Below, piece after piece: positions 1 to 8,419 of a stretch of DNA of 48,068 nucleotides. The notes beneath the pieces are model-generated. The model was not told where the DNA came from and did no database searches. It was given only the letters and a program-made list of their open reading frames with translations. The stretch's first letter is position 1. Every line of letters starts with the position of its first letter. The translations under genes were made by a program, and so were the position numbers. The DNA comes from Bacteriovoracaceae bacterium UBA6153 (GTDB lineage Bacteria; Bdellovibrionota; Bacteriovoracia; Bacteriovoracales; Bacteriovoracaceae), in NCBI GenBank assembly GCA_002428265.1, contig DIUR01000025.1, positions 1 to 48,068 of the forward strand, written 5' to 3'.

Positions 1-28
1 TTACACAAAAATGATAAAGAGACAATAG

Positions 29-49
29 AGTGTCTAAATAATAGACACT
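29..49. promoter_or_regulatory. Perfect palindrome, candidate operator (copy 1)
   Basis: Eight-base arms AGTGTCTA and TAGACACT flank a 5-base centre, a perfect 21-bp inverted repeat about 140 bases before the 659-residue secreted protein. The core TGTCTA-N5-TAGACA recurs at 22249-22265, and with one changed base at 39364-39380, each time in front of a gene. No T-tract follows, so a terminator is unlikely. The cognate regulator is unknown. Confidence 0.55.
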
Positions 50-180
50 GTCGACTTTTAAATCATCGACCCCCTTAGGAACTCATTCTAAGTGGTATAA
101 ATCACACCGCTCATTTCGGCACTACAATTGCTTAGTTAGTAATGAATAATTATGTCAATTAAGTACTATGAAGAGGTTTT

Positions 181-2160
181 ATGGTTAATCTAATGCTTTC
201 ATTCTTCATTGCTCTTGCAGCAGCAGTAATGCCGTGGACGGCATTTTCTGCTGAAATCAATTTTGATAAAGCTGATAACTTAATTAAAAGATATAACACG
301 AAGTATGAGCGTCCAAAATCTTGCCCAATGGAATCGAGAAAATTCTCAGATCTTCTTGCAAAGACTGAAGAGATTAAAGACGTTTTAAAAGGAAACTGCT
401 TAAAAAAAGAAAGCGATAAAATGACTGAGGTTCTTGAGTCCATTAAAGGGATTCAGGATGAACTTAGAAATAAAAATCCAGTTACTGATAGTGGTGCTGC
501 TATAACTGGAATCTTCACAGACGTAACAGGTATTGGAAATGGGACATCTACTAATTCATCTATTAACGGCTTAAAATTTTCACAACTCTTTTCAAACATC
601 ACAACGATGTTTAAAAAGAATCAGTGTAGTATGGAAGATGGTCGCGTTCTTGAAATGACGGCAGATCTTATTTACGATTCAACTCAGTTGGGTGTTCTTG
701 CAGGTAACCAGATGGGTCTTATCGTAGCAGGAGCAGGTTTTTTAATTTCATCAGCGTTAAGACTTATCGATCTTATTTTCAAACAAAGATTTAACTTTGA
801 GAAACCGGCCGACCGCCAGTCTTTTGTAAAAATTAACTGTGCCTTCTATGAAATTAGAAGAGAGTTGGATGCGCAAGGTGCCCTGGATATTGAAAATAAT
901 TCAAGCCGTGATGACTTTCGTGACGTTAAGGCCATTAACGAAGAAATCATTACTGAGCTAAAATCAATTGAAAGTGAAAAAGTAAATATCAGTAAATCTC
1001 ATGCTGCTATTGATTCTGAAACGTTTAAAAACAATGTAGGGGACTTAAGTGAGTTCAAAAAGATTCTTGCAAAAGTTCAAAAATATTTACAGCCAGGAGT
1101 GAACTCAACTCTTGATATCCCAACTGAAACTCAAAAGTTGTTAATGATTTCTCAGTTAGCACAAGACTACGATAAATTAGTTTCTCAAATGAGAGTTTAT
1201 AAAGATTTGAAGATCAGTTCAATTCCAATGCTGGATGATTTATTTATCAATGAAATGAAAAAATTTGATTCACTAGACATTGTTTCATTTACTGAAGCAA
1301 TGAATATTTCTGCAAAAGATTTTAATGAAAATCATAGAGCAAAAATTATGTTTCATATTATCAGAATTAGCGCAGACATAACGACAAAAGAAGGAACTTT
1401 AACAGATAAGAGCCAGAAAATTAAGACGGCCCATGATGCGCAGTTAGACTCTAAAAAAGAATTGTTATTGTCAAAGCTTGCTGAACTGAAAAAAGTAGAG
1501 ACGCGTCTTGGAAATCTTGTAGCACCTAAAGAGTATTCAGGCCTGGATGATGGTTCTGAAAATATGGTAACGATTCTTGATAACCATAACAAGATCAGCT
1601 CACAACTCTACGGAGAGTGGGGAGAGAAGTTCTTGAAGTTTGCGACGTACAAAAGTAATGAAGAGGTTAAGAATTTTAATGAGAGATTGGATTTATTCAA
1701 TAAGAGATACCCGGGTGTTTTAAATGGAAAAGGTGTGGATAATTTATCTTCAACTTACCTTTGCCAGGATGCTCAGAAGCTACGTTTAATCTTTAAGCGT
1801 GCTGATAGTATTGTTCAGGAAGGATTTGATTTCGTCGTAACAAATAAAGACATTATTTATTCAGATGTTAAAAATTATTATAATGGAACGATTAACGAGG
1901 ACAGCAATACCGGGACACTGGGACCGGTAGAAAAAGTTCAGCGTCACTATAGGTCAGCTGTTCTTGCTCTTAAGTATTTAAAAGGGGAGAGCGTTTCTAA
2001 TAGTGATAGTGACAGGTATCTTTCAGACGCATGGTTAGGATCAATCTATATTGGTAAATCAATGATTGATGTCTCAAAGACAAAGGTTCGTGCTAAAAAT
2101 ATTCAGGATATTTATGAGAGACTAAGCTGTCAAAGAAGCTTGGTATCTGACTTAGATTAA
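181..2160 (+). CDS. Large secreted or membrane-anchored protein of unknown function
   Basis: The 659-residue product begins with a hydrophobic segment ending around A-F-S-A (residues 21-24), which looks like a Sec signal peptide. The start at 181 is supported by GAAGAGG just upstream. A second hydrophobic stretch near residues 175-205 could be a membrane span, so the protein may be anchored rather than free. The rest is charged and largely helical, with stretches likely to form coiled coils around residues 240-300 and 400-460. A few cysteines are scattered (for example near residues 48, 72, 149). I recognise no family. Its stop codon overlaps that of the opposing acyltransferase gene. A palindromic operator at 29-49 lies in its upstream region. 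The gene is sound; the function is unknown. Confidence 0.85.
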   Translation: MVNLMLSFFIALAAAVMPWTAFSAEINFDKADNLIKRYNTKYERPKSCPMESRKFSDLLAKTEEIKDVLKGNCLKKESDKMTEVLESIKGIQDELRNKNPVTDSGAAITGIFTDVTGIGNGTSTNSSINGLKFSQLFSNITTMFKKNQCSMEDGRVLEMTADLIYDSTQLGVLAGNQMGLIVAGAGFLISSALRLIDLIFKQRFNFEKPADRQSFVKINCAFYEIRRELDAQGALDIENNSSRDDFRDVKAINEEIITELKSIESEKVNISKSHAAIDSETFKNNVGDLSEFKKILAKVQKYLQPGVNSTLDIPTETQKLLMISQLAQDYDKLVSQMRVYKDLKISSIPMLDDLFINEMKKFDSLDIVSFTEAMNISAKDFNENHRAKIMFHIIRISADITTKEGTLTDKSQKIKTAHDAQLDSKKELLLSKLAELKKVETRLGNLVAPKEYSGLDDGSENMVTILDNHNKISSQLYGEWGEKFLKFATYKSNEEVKNFNERLDLFNKRYPGVLNGKGVDNLSSTYLCQDAQKLRLIFKRADSIVQEGFDFVVTNKDIIYSDVKNYYNGTINEDSNTGTLGPVEKVQRHYRSAVLALKYLKGESVSNSDSDRYLSDAWLGSIYIGKSMIDVSKTKVRAKNIQDIYERLSCQRSLVSDLD

Positions 2161-2807
2161 ATTAATCCAAAATGTTTTCGGCCAGTCACTTCACATTGTT
2201 GTAAGCGGCTGGCCACATCTAAGGCCACTTGATCAAACTGTTCTCTTGTTACATGCTCACCACAAAAAACAGGCTCACCTATGACAACAACAATTTTGGT
2301 AAACGGTTTGGGAACTCTAAATTGATCCCAGCTTTTTTTAAGAGTCCAAAACTTTAGTGGATAGGTAGACATTGGAACAACTGCGCATTCTGCAAGTCTG
2401 GCAATTTCGATAACTCCTGGCTTTACAACGTGAGCGGGCCCTTTTGGGCCGTCGACAGTAATGGCCCCAGGAATTCCTGATTTGATTTTTTTAACGATCT
2501 CAATCAAGGCCTTTTTTCCACCTCTCGTTGAGCTTCCTCTTGCTGGTTCGTGCCCTAGTTTTTGGCATGTAACTGCTACGAGCTCACCATCTTTTGATTC
2601 AGAGACAATCATCGTGTATTTTTCATCCCCATGGGCAAGAATGGCGCTGATAAGATTCTGGTGCCAGACAGCGAAAACAAAAGTTCTCAGAGGGTGTCTG
2701 CTACGTGCATACTCTTTATTTTCCAATCCTACATACTCATAGCGATAAGTAAAATTAACCATACGGATGAAGTAATAAACTAATTGAGAAATAATTTTAA
2801 TTTTCAT
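2157..2807 (-). CDS. DUF374 family lysophospholipid acyltransferase-like protein
   Basis: The product belongs to the DUF374 group related to lipid A and glycerolipid acyltransferases. Visible hallmarks are the W-H-Q motif (FAVWHQN), the S-E-S-K-D-G-E block, the RGSSTRGG stretch and the DGPKGP motif, all typical of DUF374. An N-terminal hydrophobic segment suggests membrane association, so it probably transfers an acyl chain in envelope lipid synthesis; the substrate cannot be told. I chose the ATG at 2807 over the GTG at 2822. It has AGGA upstream and its ATGA overlaps the stop of the preceding oxygenase gene, which implies translational coupling. The length of about 216 residues is usual for the family. 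Confidence 0.85.
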   Translation of the reverse strand: MKIKIISQLVYYFIRMVNFTYRYEYVGLENKEYARSRHPLRTFVFAVWHQNLISAILAHGDEKYTMIVSESKDGELVAVTCQKLGHEPARGSSTRGGKKALIEIVKKIKSGIPGAITVDGPKGPAHVVKPGVIEIARLAECAVVPMSTYPLKFWTLKKSWDQFRVPKPFTKIVVVIGEPVFCGEHVTREQFDQVALDVASRLQQCEVTGRKHFGLI

Positions 2808-3382
2808 AAGGTCCTGAACCACCCCGTAAGGGAGTAACGATCATTTTGAGTAGGAAGTACTTCATGATAAATTTGATTGCTTAAAAAGCAAACAAAACTT
2901 CCGGCTTTCGGTTTTATTGTTGCCTGAATAACTTCAGGGTTCTCTCTATTGTAAATAACCAATTCACCACCAATCTTTGGTTCATTTAAATAGACAATGG
3001 CACTCACAACTCTTTTATTACTGCCTTGATGCTGATCCAGGTGTTTTTTATAAAATCCATCTGGTTTATATTTGGCAAAGTGACATTCAAATTCTCTAAG
3101 TCCTAAATACAATTCACGATTTAAATCCATCATGACATCATTCATGATTGCTAAAAATTTCAATTGGGGCCTTGTTGCCGTATCTTGATCTATCCAGACG
3201 ATAGAGTCATTTCTAATCTCTAAAGCTTCCTGCTTTATGGCCCCTGTACCAACCTGGGCCTGTTTCCAGGCAAGCTCGCGGGCTTCAGATAATAACTCTA
3301 AGCAGAAATTTTCATCAAAAAATTCTTCCTGTAGAGACCATCCTGACTCGCTCAGGTCGCCGATGAGCATTTCTTTTTTCAT
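2804..3382 (-). CDS. 2OG-Fe(II) oxygenase, prolyl-4-hydroxylase type
   Basis: This is a 192-residue non-haem iron dioxygenase of the P4H/PiuC-like superfamily. Such enzymes use 2-oxoglutarate and oxygen to hydroxylate a protein or small molecule. The iron ligands are visible as H114-x-D116 (KKHLDQHQ) and H173 (IYHEVLP). R182, nine residues later, fits the 2-oxoglutarate-binding arginine, and the strand pattern G-G-E-L-V-I-Y between them is typical. The substrate is not evident. The gene is first in a two-gene minus-strand operon with the DUF374 acyltransferase (ATGA overlap). No strong ribosome site is seen before the ATG at 3382, so an internal start at residue 5 is possible. Confidence 0.85.
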   Translation of the reverse strand: MKKEMLIGDLSESGWSLQEEFFDENFCLELLSEARELAWKQAQVGTGAIKQEALEIRNDSIVWIDQDTATRPQLKFLAIMNDVMMDLNRELYLGLREFECHFAKYKPDGFYKKHLDQHQGSNKRVVSAIVYLNEPKIGGELVIYNRENPEVIQATIKPKAGSFVCFLSNQIYHEVLPTQNDRYSLTGWFRTL

Positions 3383-3449
3383 ATGATGAAAGCTAGCTTA
3401 TAATTTTTTAGTTTTCAATGTTATTGAGGTTATTTTCAGGAGTTGTTTT

Positions 3450-4382
3450 TTGGAAGCACAAGTTACTTGGTGGATAGGATTTCACGTTTTTGTTTTGGCC
3501 ATGTTGGCGCTGGATCTGGGTGTTTTTCACAAGAAAGAACATGCTGTTTCTGTAAAAGAGTCATTGATCTGGACAGGCGTCTGGGTTTCTCTCGCTTTAG
3601 TTTTCAACTACGGTGTTTATCACTATATGGGAGAGCGCGAAGCCTATGAGTTTTTAACGGCCTACGTTTTAGAAAAAAGTTTAAGTGTCGATAATATTTT
3701 CGTCATGACTTTAATTTTTAGTTACTTCAAAGTTGAGCAGCGCTACCAGCACAGAGTTTTATTCTGGGGTATTTTAGGTGCTCTAGTTATGAGAATACTT
3801 TTTATTGTTGGCGGTGTCGCACTCATCAACCAATTCCACTTCGTTCTTTATTTCTTCGGAGCATTCCTAATTTATACAGGTGTAAAAATGCTGGTCTCTG
3901 GAGGAGATGAGGAAATCAATCCAGAAGAAGGATTTATTTATAAGACAGCTAAAAAATATTTCCGCATGACGGATAAATTTGAAGGTCAGAAATTTTTCGT
4001 TGTGAAAAACAACGTAAAATATATGACTCCATTATTTTTGGTTCTGCTAATTATTGAATCGACAGATTTAATCTTTGCAGTGGACTCAATTCCTGCAACT
4101 CTATCGGTCACCAATAATTCCTTTATCGCTTATACATCAAATATCTTTGCCATTTTAGGTTTAAGATCGCTGTATTTTGCATTTGCCGGAGTGGTTGGAT
4201 TATTCAGATTTTTATCTTATGCACTGTCAGTCGTCCTGATTTTTATCGGGGTAAAAATGCTGATTGAAGGATGGTACAAGATCCCTACAGCTTATTCACT
4301 AGGCTTCGTATTAGGTGCTATCGCTCTTTCAGTTATTCTTTCAGTGGCCATTCCTGAAAAAGAGAAAAAAGAAACTAAATAG
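3450..4382 (+). CDS. TerC family integral membrane protein (paralogue 1)
   Basis: The 310-residue, multi-spanning protein belongs to the TerC/Alx family, linked to tellurium resistance, metal (notably manganese) efflux and membrane protein metalation. It has about eight hydrophobic segments. Conserved acidic signatures are present: LDLGVFHKKEHAVSVKESL near residues 22-40, EKSLSVDNIF near 80-90, and ESTDLIFAVDSIPA near 200, whose Asp and Glu residues lie in the membrane. Translation appears to start at a TTG (3450) after CAGGAG; no better ATG exists in frame. A close paralogue lies at 6527-7471. Its 3' end overlaps the convergent LysR gene by 8 bases. Confidence 0.92.
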   Translation: MEAQVTWWIGFHVFVLAMLALDLGVFHKKEHAVSVKESLIWTGVWVSLALVFNYGVYHYMGEREAYEFLTAYVLEKSLSVDNIFVMTLIFSYFKVEQRYQHRVLFWGILGALVMRILFIVGGVALINQFHFVLYFFGAFLIYTGVKMLVSGGDEEINPEEGFIYKTAKKYFRMTDKFEGQKFFVVKNNVKYMTPLFLVLLIIESTDLIFAVDSIPATLSVTNNSFIAYTSNIFAILGLRSLYFAFAGVVGLFRFLSYALSVVLIFIGVKMLIEGWYKIPTAYSLGFVLGAIALSVILSVAIPEKEKKETK

Positions 4383-5253
4383 ACTTCATAAGTTTTGAGG
4401 CAATTGGATTGTCGATCGTTCTTTTAGAACCGATGATCCAATACTCTTCTTTGATATTAGGAAGTGTCCCAATTTTAAAAAGTGTTGAGTTCTGAACCTG
4501 ATCTTGAGCTGCAATGTCAGGAAGAGCAGCGAGTCCCGCCCCTTGAGCAGCAAAGATTTTCATCAGAGCTGTATCTTGGGTTTCAAGTTCGTTAATAATT
4601 GTAATTTTTTTAGAATCGAAAAAATAATCCAGGTCATGGCGAAGCTTCGAATGGTGAGTGGGAAGAATCATTGGCTGATTATTTAATGATTTAGGAAAAT
4701 TATTTTTGCAGTCTAAAAATTCTTTAGAACCATAAATTGATACAGAGGCCTTAACGAAAGACTTACTGTTCATATTTTTATCTTTTGAAATATCACCTGA
4801 GTAATTTGAAATAAAGCAGTCAATATTTCTTGAAAGAAGCTCAGTGGTTAATTCTTCTTGATCTCCTTCAACAATACTTACAAAACAATCTCCATAACTG
4901 CGGGCCTTCTGGGCAATTTCCCAGACGATTTGCTTAGGAACACTATCAAGGGCCCCTAATCTGAAAATAGTTTTGCTATTTGAATAAGATTTTTCAGCAA
5001 TAACTTGCAAAAGTTCTTGCCCAAGATGGCCGATCTCATTGGCGTATTTTAAAACAACTTTACCCGCATCAGTGAGAATAAGTTTTCTGTTTTTTCTTTC
5101 AAAGAGTGCAATTTCTAACTGATCTTCCAGTTGCTTCAACTGTGCACTTAAGGCCGGCTGTCCGATAAGCAATTTTTCAGAAGCCTTAGAGATGCTTCCT
5201 TCGTTTGCTATTTCCATAAAGTAGATCAGGTGATGATAATTAAGCCATTTCAT
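4375..5253 (-). CDS. LysR-family transcriptional regulator, NhaR-like
   Basis: The 292-residue protein has an N-terminal winged helix-turn-helix (residues 1-60: LNYHHLIYFMEIANEGSIS then QPALSAQLKQLE) and a C-terminal substrate-binding domain. The opening L-N-Y-H-H-L-x-Y-F with E-G-S-I resembles NhaR, the E. coli regulator of sodium/proton antiport, more than generic LysR proteins. AGGAG precedes the ATG. It is divergent from the baeRF-terC2 genes, and the 130-base gap holds an inverted repeat of the T-N11-A type (5291-5305) as expected for a LysR target. It therefore probably controls itself and the divergent genes, perhaps in response to ions or envelope stress. The effector is unknown. Confidence 0.9.
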   Translation of the reverse strand: MKWLNYHHLIYFMEIANEGSISKASEKLLIGQPALSAQLKQLEDQLEIALFERKNRKLILTDAGKVVLKYANEIGHLGQELLQVIAEKSYSNSKTIFRLGALDSVPKQIVWEIAQKARSYGDCFVSIVEGDQEELTTELLSRNIDCFISNYSGDISKDKNMNSKSFVKASVSIYGSKEFLDCKNNFPKSLNNQPMILPTHHSKLRHDLDYFFDSKKITIINELETQDTALMKIFAAQGAGLAALPDIAAQDQVQNSTLFKIGTLPNIKEEYWIIGSKRTIDNPIASKLMKSI

Positions 5254-5290
5254 TAATATCTCCTAGTTGCAAATCTAGTATAGAGAATTA

Positions 5291-5305
5291 TTCGTAAAAA
5301 ACGAA
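5291..5305. promoter_or_regulatory. Putative LysR-type operator (T-N11-A inverted repeat)
   Basis: The sequence TTCGT-AAAAA-ACGAA is a perfect inverted repeat with five-base arms, containing TCG-N7-CGA and thus a T-N11-A box. It sits between the divergent LysR gene (start 5253) and the baeRF gene (start 5385), where LysR regulators normally bind. Assignment is by position and form only. Confidence 0.5.
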
Positions 5306-5384
5306 CTATTATTGCTTAAATATCAATTTTATTAAAACGACGCTCTGGACTAATATGGCGTTATTCAAAGTCCGAGGAGGAATT

Positions 5385-6494
5385 ATGAGAGAGCTTACAA
5401 TTAAAGATTTAAATGCATTAAATATATCAAGTAAGGGACCTATGTTGTCGCTTTATTTATCAAAAGATATGTCAATTCTCGATCAGAAATCTATGTCCGA
5501 CAGATGGAAAGAGTTATTACTTAAAGCAGAATTTTATCTTTTAAAAGATTATACCAGGTCATTCGTTGATGAATTTATGAAAAAGCTCAGAGAGGGCAAG
5601 TATCTTGAAAAGCTTGAAGCACTAGATCGTGGTGTCGTTGTTTTTTATTCACTTGAAAGCTTTGATGGTGAATTGGGCTATATGAAGGTTCAGTCTTCTA
5701 TTAACGATCTTATCGTCGTTGCTGATAGTTTTCATATCAAACCATTAATCAGAATCAGAAACAACGTGAAGGGATTTTTTATCGTTACGATGAGCTCAAG
5801 GGCCATTAACGTGTTAATTGAAAATCATGGACATCTAGTGAAGCTTGACTCTTATAGAAATGAGCCGGGCATAGATGGAAATAATAAAAAAGATTCAAAA
5901 GAATTTTTTATGAACTCTTCGCAAGAGCTTAATAAATTATTCGCCGCTTACAGGCTTCCTATTATTTTGGCAGGGGTTAAAGATCACATCGGGCACATGA
6001 AGAGACTTCTTAACCAATCGATGCTTATGGACCAATACATTGTGGGCAACGTTGAAAAAATGAAAGCGCTTGAACTGCAGGAAAAGGTTTACAAAATTCT
6101 GACACCATACTACGAAAAATTGGAGCAGGGTGCACTGAAGGATCTGGAAGTTGCCATGAATCGCGGAAGAGCGATTACTTTCTTAGAAGATATTGCCATC
6201 AGCGCGGTTTACGGTAAGATCAGTAAGCTTTTTGTAGTGGAGAATCGATTTGTTTGGGGTTCAATTAACCAAAAGACTGGTGAAATTTTCATTGCACCAA
6301 GACAGGTGAATGCTCATGATGATGACGTCCTTGATGACTTATGTCAGATTGTTCTCTCGAAAGGCGGAGAAGTAGTCGTTGTAAAAGAGATTAATAACTT
6401 CAAAGGGCATTATGCCGTGGCCATCGTAACTGAGAAGCCGCATGTGTTTGATAAAGAATTTATTGTAGATAATTTTCAGTCAGAAGCTATTTAA
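5385..6494 (+). CDS. baeRF-family protein (bacterial archaeo-eukaryotic release-factor-like)
   Basis: The 369-residue product resembles the baeRF3-type proteins, bacterial relatives of the archaeal/eukaryotic release factor eRF1 fold. The usual opening, with L-x-x-L then P-x-x-S-x-Y-L-S (GPMLSLYLSKD), is present. These proteins are thought to act on ribosomes, possibly in rescue or stress, but few have been tested. I chose the ATG at 5385 because GAGGAGG lies just before it; the earlier ATG at 5355 has no ribosome site. The gene lies 32 bases before the second terC gene and is divergent from the LysR gene. A bulged hairpin (CTC-T-GGACT at 5343-5351 with AGTCCGAG at 5369-5376) touches the ribosome site. 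Family assignment is from remembered pattern, moderately sure. Confidence 0.75.
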   Translation: MRELTIKDLNALNISSKGPMLSLYLSKDMSILDQKSMSDRWKELLLKAEFYLLKDYTRSFVDEFMKKLREGKYLEKLEALDRGVVVFYSLESFDGELGYMKVQSSINDLIVVADSFHIKPLIRIRNNVKGFFIVTMSSRAINVLIENHGHLVKLDSYRNEPGIDGNNKKDSKEFFMNSSQELNKLFAAYRLPIILAGVKDHIGHMKRLLNQSMLMDQYIVGNVEKMKALELQEKVYKILTPYYEKLEQGALKDLEVAMNRGRAITFLEDIAISAVYGKISKLFVVENRFVWGSINQKTGEIFIAPRQVNAHDDDVLDDLCQIVLSKGGEVVVVKEINNFKGHYAVAIVTEKPHVFDKEFIVDNFQSEAI

Positions 6495-6526
6495 TATATT
6501 TTTAGTGAATCGTAGGAGTTTGTAGA

Positions 6527-7471
6527 ATGTTTGCAGTGCACTCAGTTTGGGAATGGTTGGCTTTTTTCGCTATTATTGGTTTTATGCTTGTACTCGATCT
6601 GGGTGTCTTTCATAAAAAATCACACAAGGTTTCAATTAAAGAATCTCTTGCGTGGACAGCAGTGTGGATAACACTGGCAATGTTGTTTAATGCTTGGGTT
6701 TATCACTCAATGGGCGCACAGAAAGGATTAGAGTTCCTTACTGGTTACGTTATCGAGAAGGCCTTAAGTGTTGATAATATTTTTGTTATCTCTTTGATCT
6801 TCACATACTTCAGAGTTCCGTCTCAATACCAACACAGAGTTTTATTCTGGGGGGTTTTAGGAGCGTTGTTCTTTAGAATCATCTTTATCTTTGCCGGAGT
6901 GGCGTTGATTGAAAAATTCAACTGGATGATTTATGTCTTCGGTGGGTTCTTGATCTTCACGGGTCTGAAAATGCTCAAAGAAGAAGAAAAGCATATTGAA
7001 GTTGAAGCGAATCCTTTAATTAAATTTGTTAAAAAATTCTGGAAAATTTCTCCAAACTTTGATGGGGAAAATTTTAGAACAACAGTTAATGGTGTAAGAC
7101 ATTTCACTCCGTTATTCTTAGTTCTTATTATGATTGAAACAACGGACATCATTTTTGCTGTTGACTCAATCCCTGCAATCTTAGCGATTACTCCTGATCC
7201 ATATATCGTTTTTACGTCTAACGTATTTGCGATTCTTGGTCTGAGATCGCTTTATTTTGCCTTGAATGGAATTATGGAAATGTTCGAATACATCAACTAT
7301 GCATTATCGGGAATTTTAGTTTTTGTAGGGATAAAGATGATTATCGCGCCATGGTACCACTTTCCAACTATCATCTCTATTGGGATTATCGTTGGAATGT
7401 TAGTGGCATCAGTTATCGCTTCGATTTACTTTCCTAAGAAAAATAAGAAGATGCCTAAGCCACAGGTATAA
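6527..7471 (+). CDS. TerC family integral membrane protein (paralogue 2)
   Basis: The 314-residue multi-span protein is a close paralogue of the product of 3450-4382. The two share the LDLGVFHKK block, E-K-A-L-S-V-D-N-I-F, QYQHRVLFWG and the ETTDIIFAVDSIPA membrane motif with its acidic residues. TerC proteins are associated with tellurite resistance and, in several bacteria, with manganese export. The ATG follows TAGGAG. The gene is downstream of the baeRF gene and is probably co-transcribed with it. A GC-rich hairpin at 7491-7531 follows and may end the transcript. Confidence 0.92.
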   Translation: MFAVHSVWEWLAFFAIIGFMLVLDLGVFHKKSHKVSIKESLAWTAVWITLAMLFNAWVYHSMGAQKGLEFLTGYVIEKALSVDNIFVISLIFTYFRVPSQYQHRVLFWGVLGALFFRIIFIFAGVALIEKFNWMIYVFGGFLIFTGLKMLKEEEKHIEVEANPLIKFVKKFWKISPNFDGENFRTTVNGVRHFTPLFLVLIMIETTDIIFAVDSIPAILAITPDPYIVFTSNVFAILGLRSLYFALNGIMEMFEYINYALSGILVFVGIKMIIAPWYHFPTIISIGIIVGMLVASVIASIYFPKKNKKMPKPQV

Positions 7472-7490
7472 ATTACCACAGTTTTAAATA

Positions 7491-7531
7491 CTCCCGGGTT
7501 TGATTAGAATTATCAGATCAAACTCCGGGAG
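7491..7531 (+). promoter_or_regulatory. Hairpin whose 3' arm contains the next gene's ribosome site
   Basis: The arm CTCCCGGGTTTGAT (7491-7504) pairs with ATCAAACTCCGGGAG (7517-7531), with one bulged base and a 12-base loop. The GGGAG at the end of the 3' arm is the Shine-Dalgarno site for the ATG at 7536, so folding would hide it. Only ATTT follows, so it is a weak terminator at best. It may both end the terC transcript and limit translation of the small secreted protein. Confidence 0.6.
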
Positions 7532-7535
7532 ATTT

Positions 7536-7922
7536 ATGAAATTTTCGAAAACTTTATTCTGTGCAATCGTTGTTTCATTTCTTTCTTTTAATGCCGGGGC
7601 AGAAATTACGTTGAATGTAAAAATCGCTCAAGTGGTTGATTCTCAAACTGTCGAATCTGTAAAGAGCATTTCAGCAAACTATAATCAAGATATTGTTATT
7701 AGTGAGACGGGCCTTAAGAATAAGATCGTCATCAATCTTAAAAAATTCAAAAATATTCTTGTTAATGGAACGAAAATTAATCCCGTTCAAATTGATATGA
7801 AAGTTGTAGATTCGTCTAAAAAAACTGTTGGAAAAACGCATACGGTGACATCATTTTACAATAATTCAGCTCAATTCACATTTCCAGACAGAAATGTTTC
7901 CCTAAATTTTCAGGAAATTTAA
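7536..7922 (+). CDS. Small secreted protein of unknown function
   Basis: The 128-residue product has a clear signal peptide: basic start MKFSK, hydrophobic core, and likely cleavage after N-A-G-A near residue 22. The mature part is rich in V, N, K and T with alternating strands, suggesting a small beta-sheet domain. The start at 7536 is chosen because CCGGGAG lies five bases before it. That ribosome site lies inside the hairpin at 7491-7531, so translation may be structure-controlled. The gene ends 3 bases from the opposing GNAT-like gene. I recognise no family. Confidence 0.75.
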   Translation: MKFSKTLFCAIVVSFLSFNAGAEITLNVKIAQVVDSQTVESVKSISANYNQDIVISETGLKNKIVINLKKFKNILVNGTKINPVQIDMKVVDSSKKTVGKTHTVTSFYNNSAQFTFPDRNVSLNFQEI

Positions 7923-7924
7923 TT

Positions 7925-8323
7925 CTAGTTTAAAAGGCCTTTTAAGAAATTCTCAAACTTATCAAAGACAGAGTGACTAAGCCTTTCTGGCTTATTTTTA
8001 CAAATTTTAATAGCATGACATTTTTCTTCATGAGCAATTTCATCGATAAAATCCATCATGGCCTTATAACCTTTGATGTTCTTATTATGCATTTCTTTGA
8101 TTTCCAGAATGCGACCGAGATGAGGACAAGGAGCTATTCTGTAGCTGATTGTGCCCATGCATTCATCATTGATGAAAACGCCGATAAGTTTTAACTTTTT
8201 ATCATTAATGAAATGATCGTGCTTCAAGGTATATTCATAGAACGACAAAGGGTATTCTCTTTGATTGAGAATGCCATACGCTGCTTCAAAGTCTTCCTTG
8301 ACTGTGATTAATCGAATATCCAT
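7925..8323 (-). CDS. Putative GNAT-like acetyltransferase
   Basis: The 132-residue protein has the general order of GNAT proteins. An N-terminal region (MDIRLITVKEDFEAAYGILNQ) precedes strands around KLIGVFINDECMGTISYRI, then a LEIKEM segment, where GNATs place the acetyl-CoA strand, and the helix GYKAMMDFIDEIAHEE. The normal R/Q-x-x-G-x-G/A loop is weak (KNIKGYKA), so the call is cautious. The start at 8323 is chosen over 8386 because GGGAG lies before that ATG. The acceptor substrate is unknown. Confidence 0.6.
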   Translation of the reverse strand: MDIRLITVKEDFEAAYGILNQREYPLSFYEYTLKHDHFINDKKLKLIGVFINDECMGTISYRIAPCPHLGRILEIKEMHNKNIKGYKAMMDFIDEIAHEEKCHAIKICKNKPERLSHSVFDKFENFLKGLLN

Positions 8324-8419
8324 ATATACTCCCATCCTAGGTGATACTGGAAAATTTACAAGAAATTTAATGAGCTTTTGAGTCAAAAGAGCTCAAAGCA
8401 TTTTAGTCGGAGACTGTAG

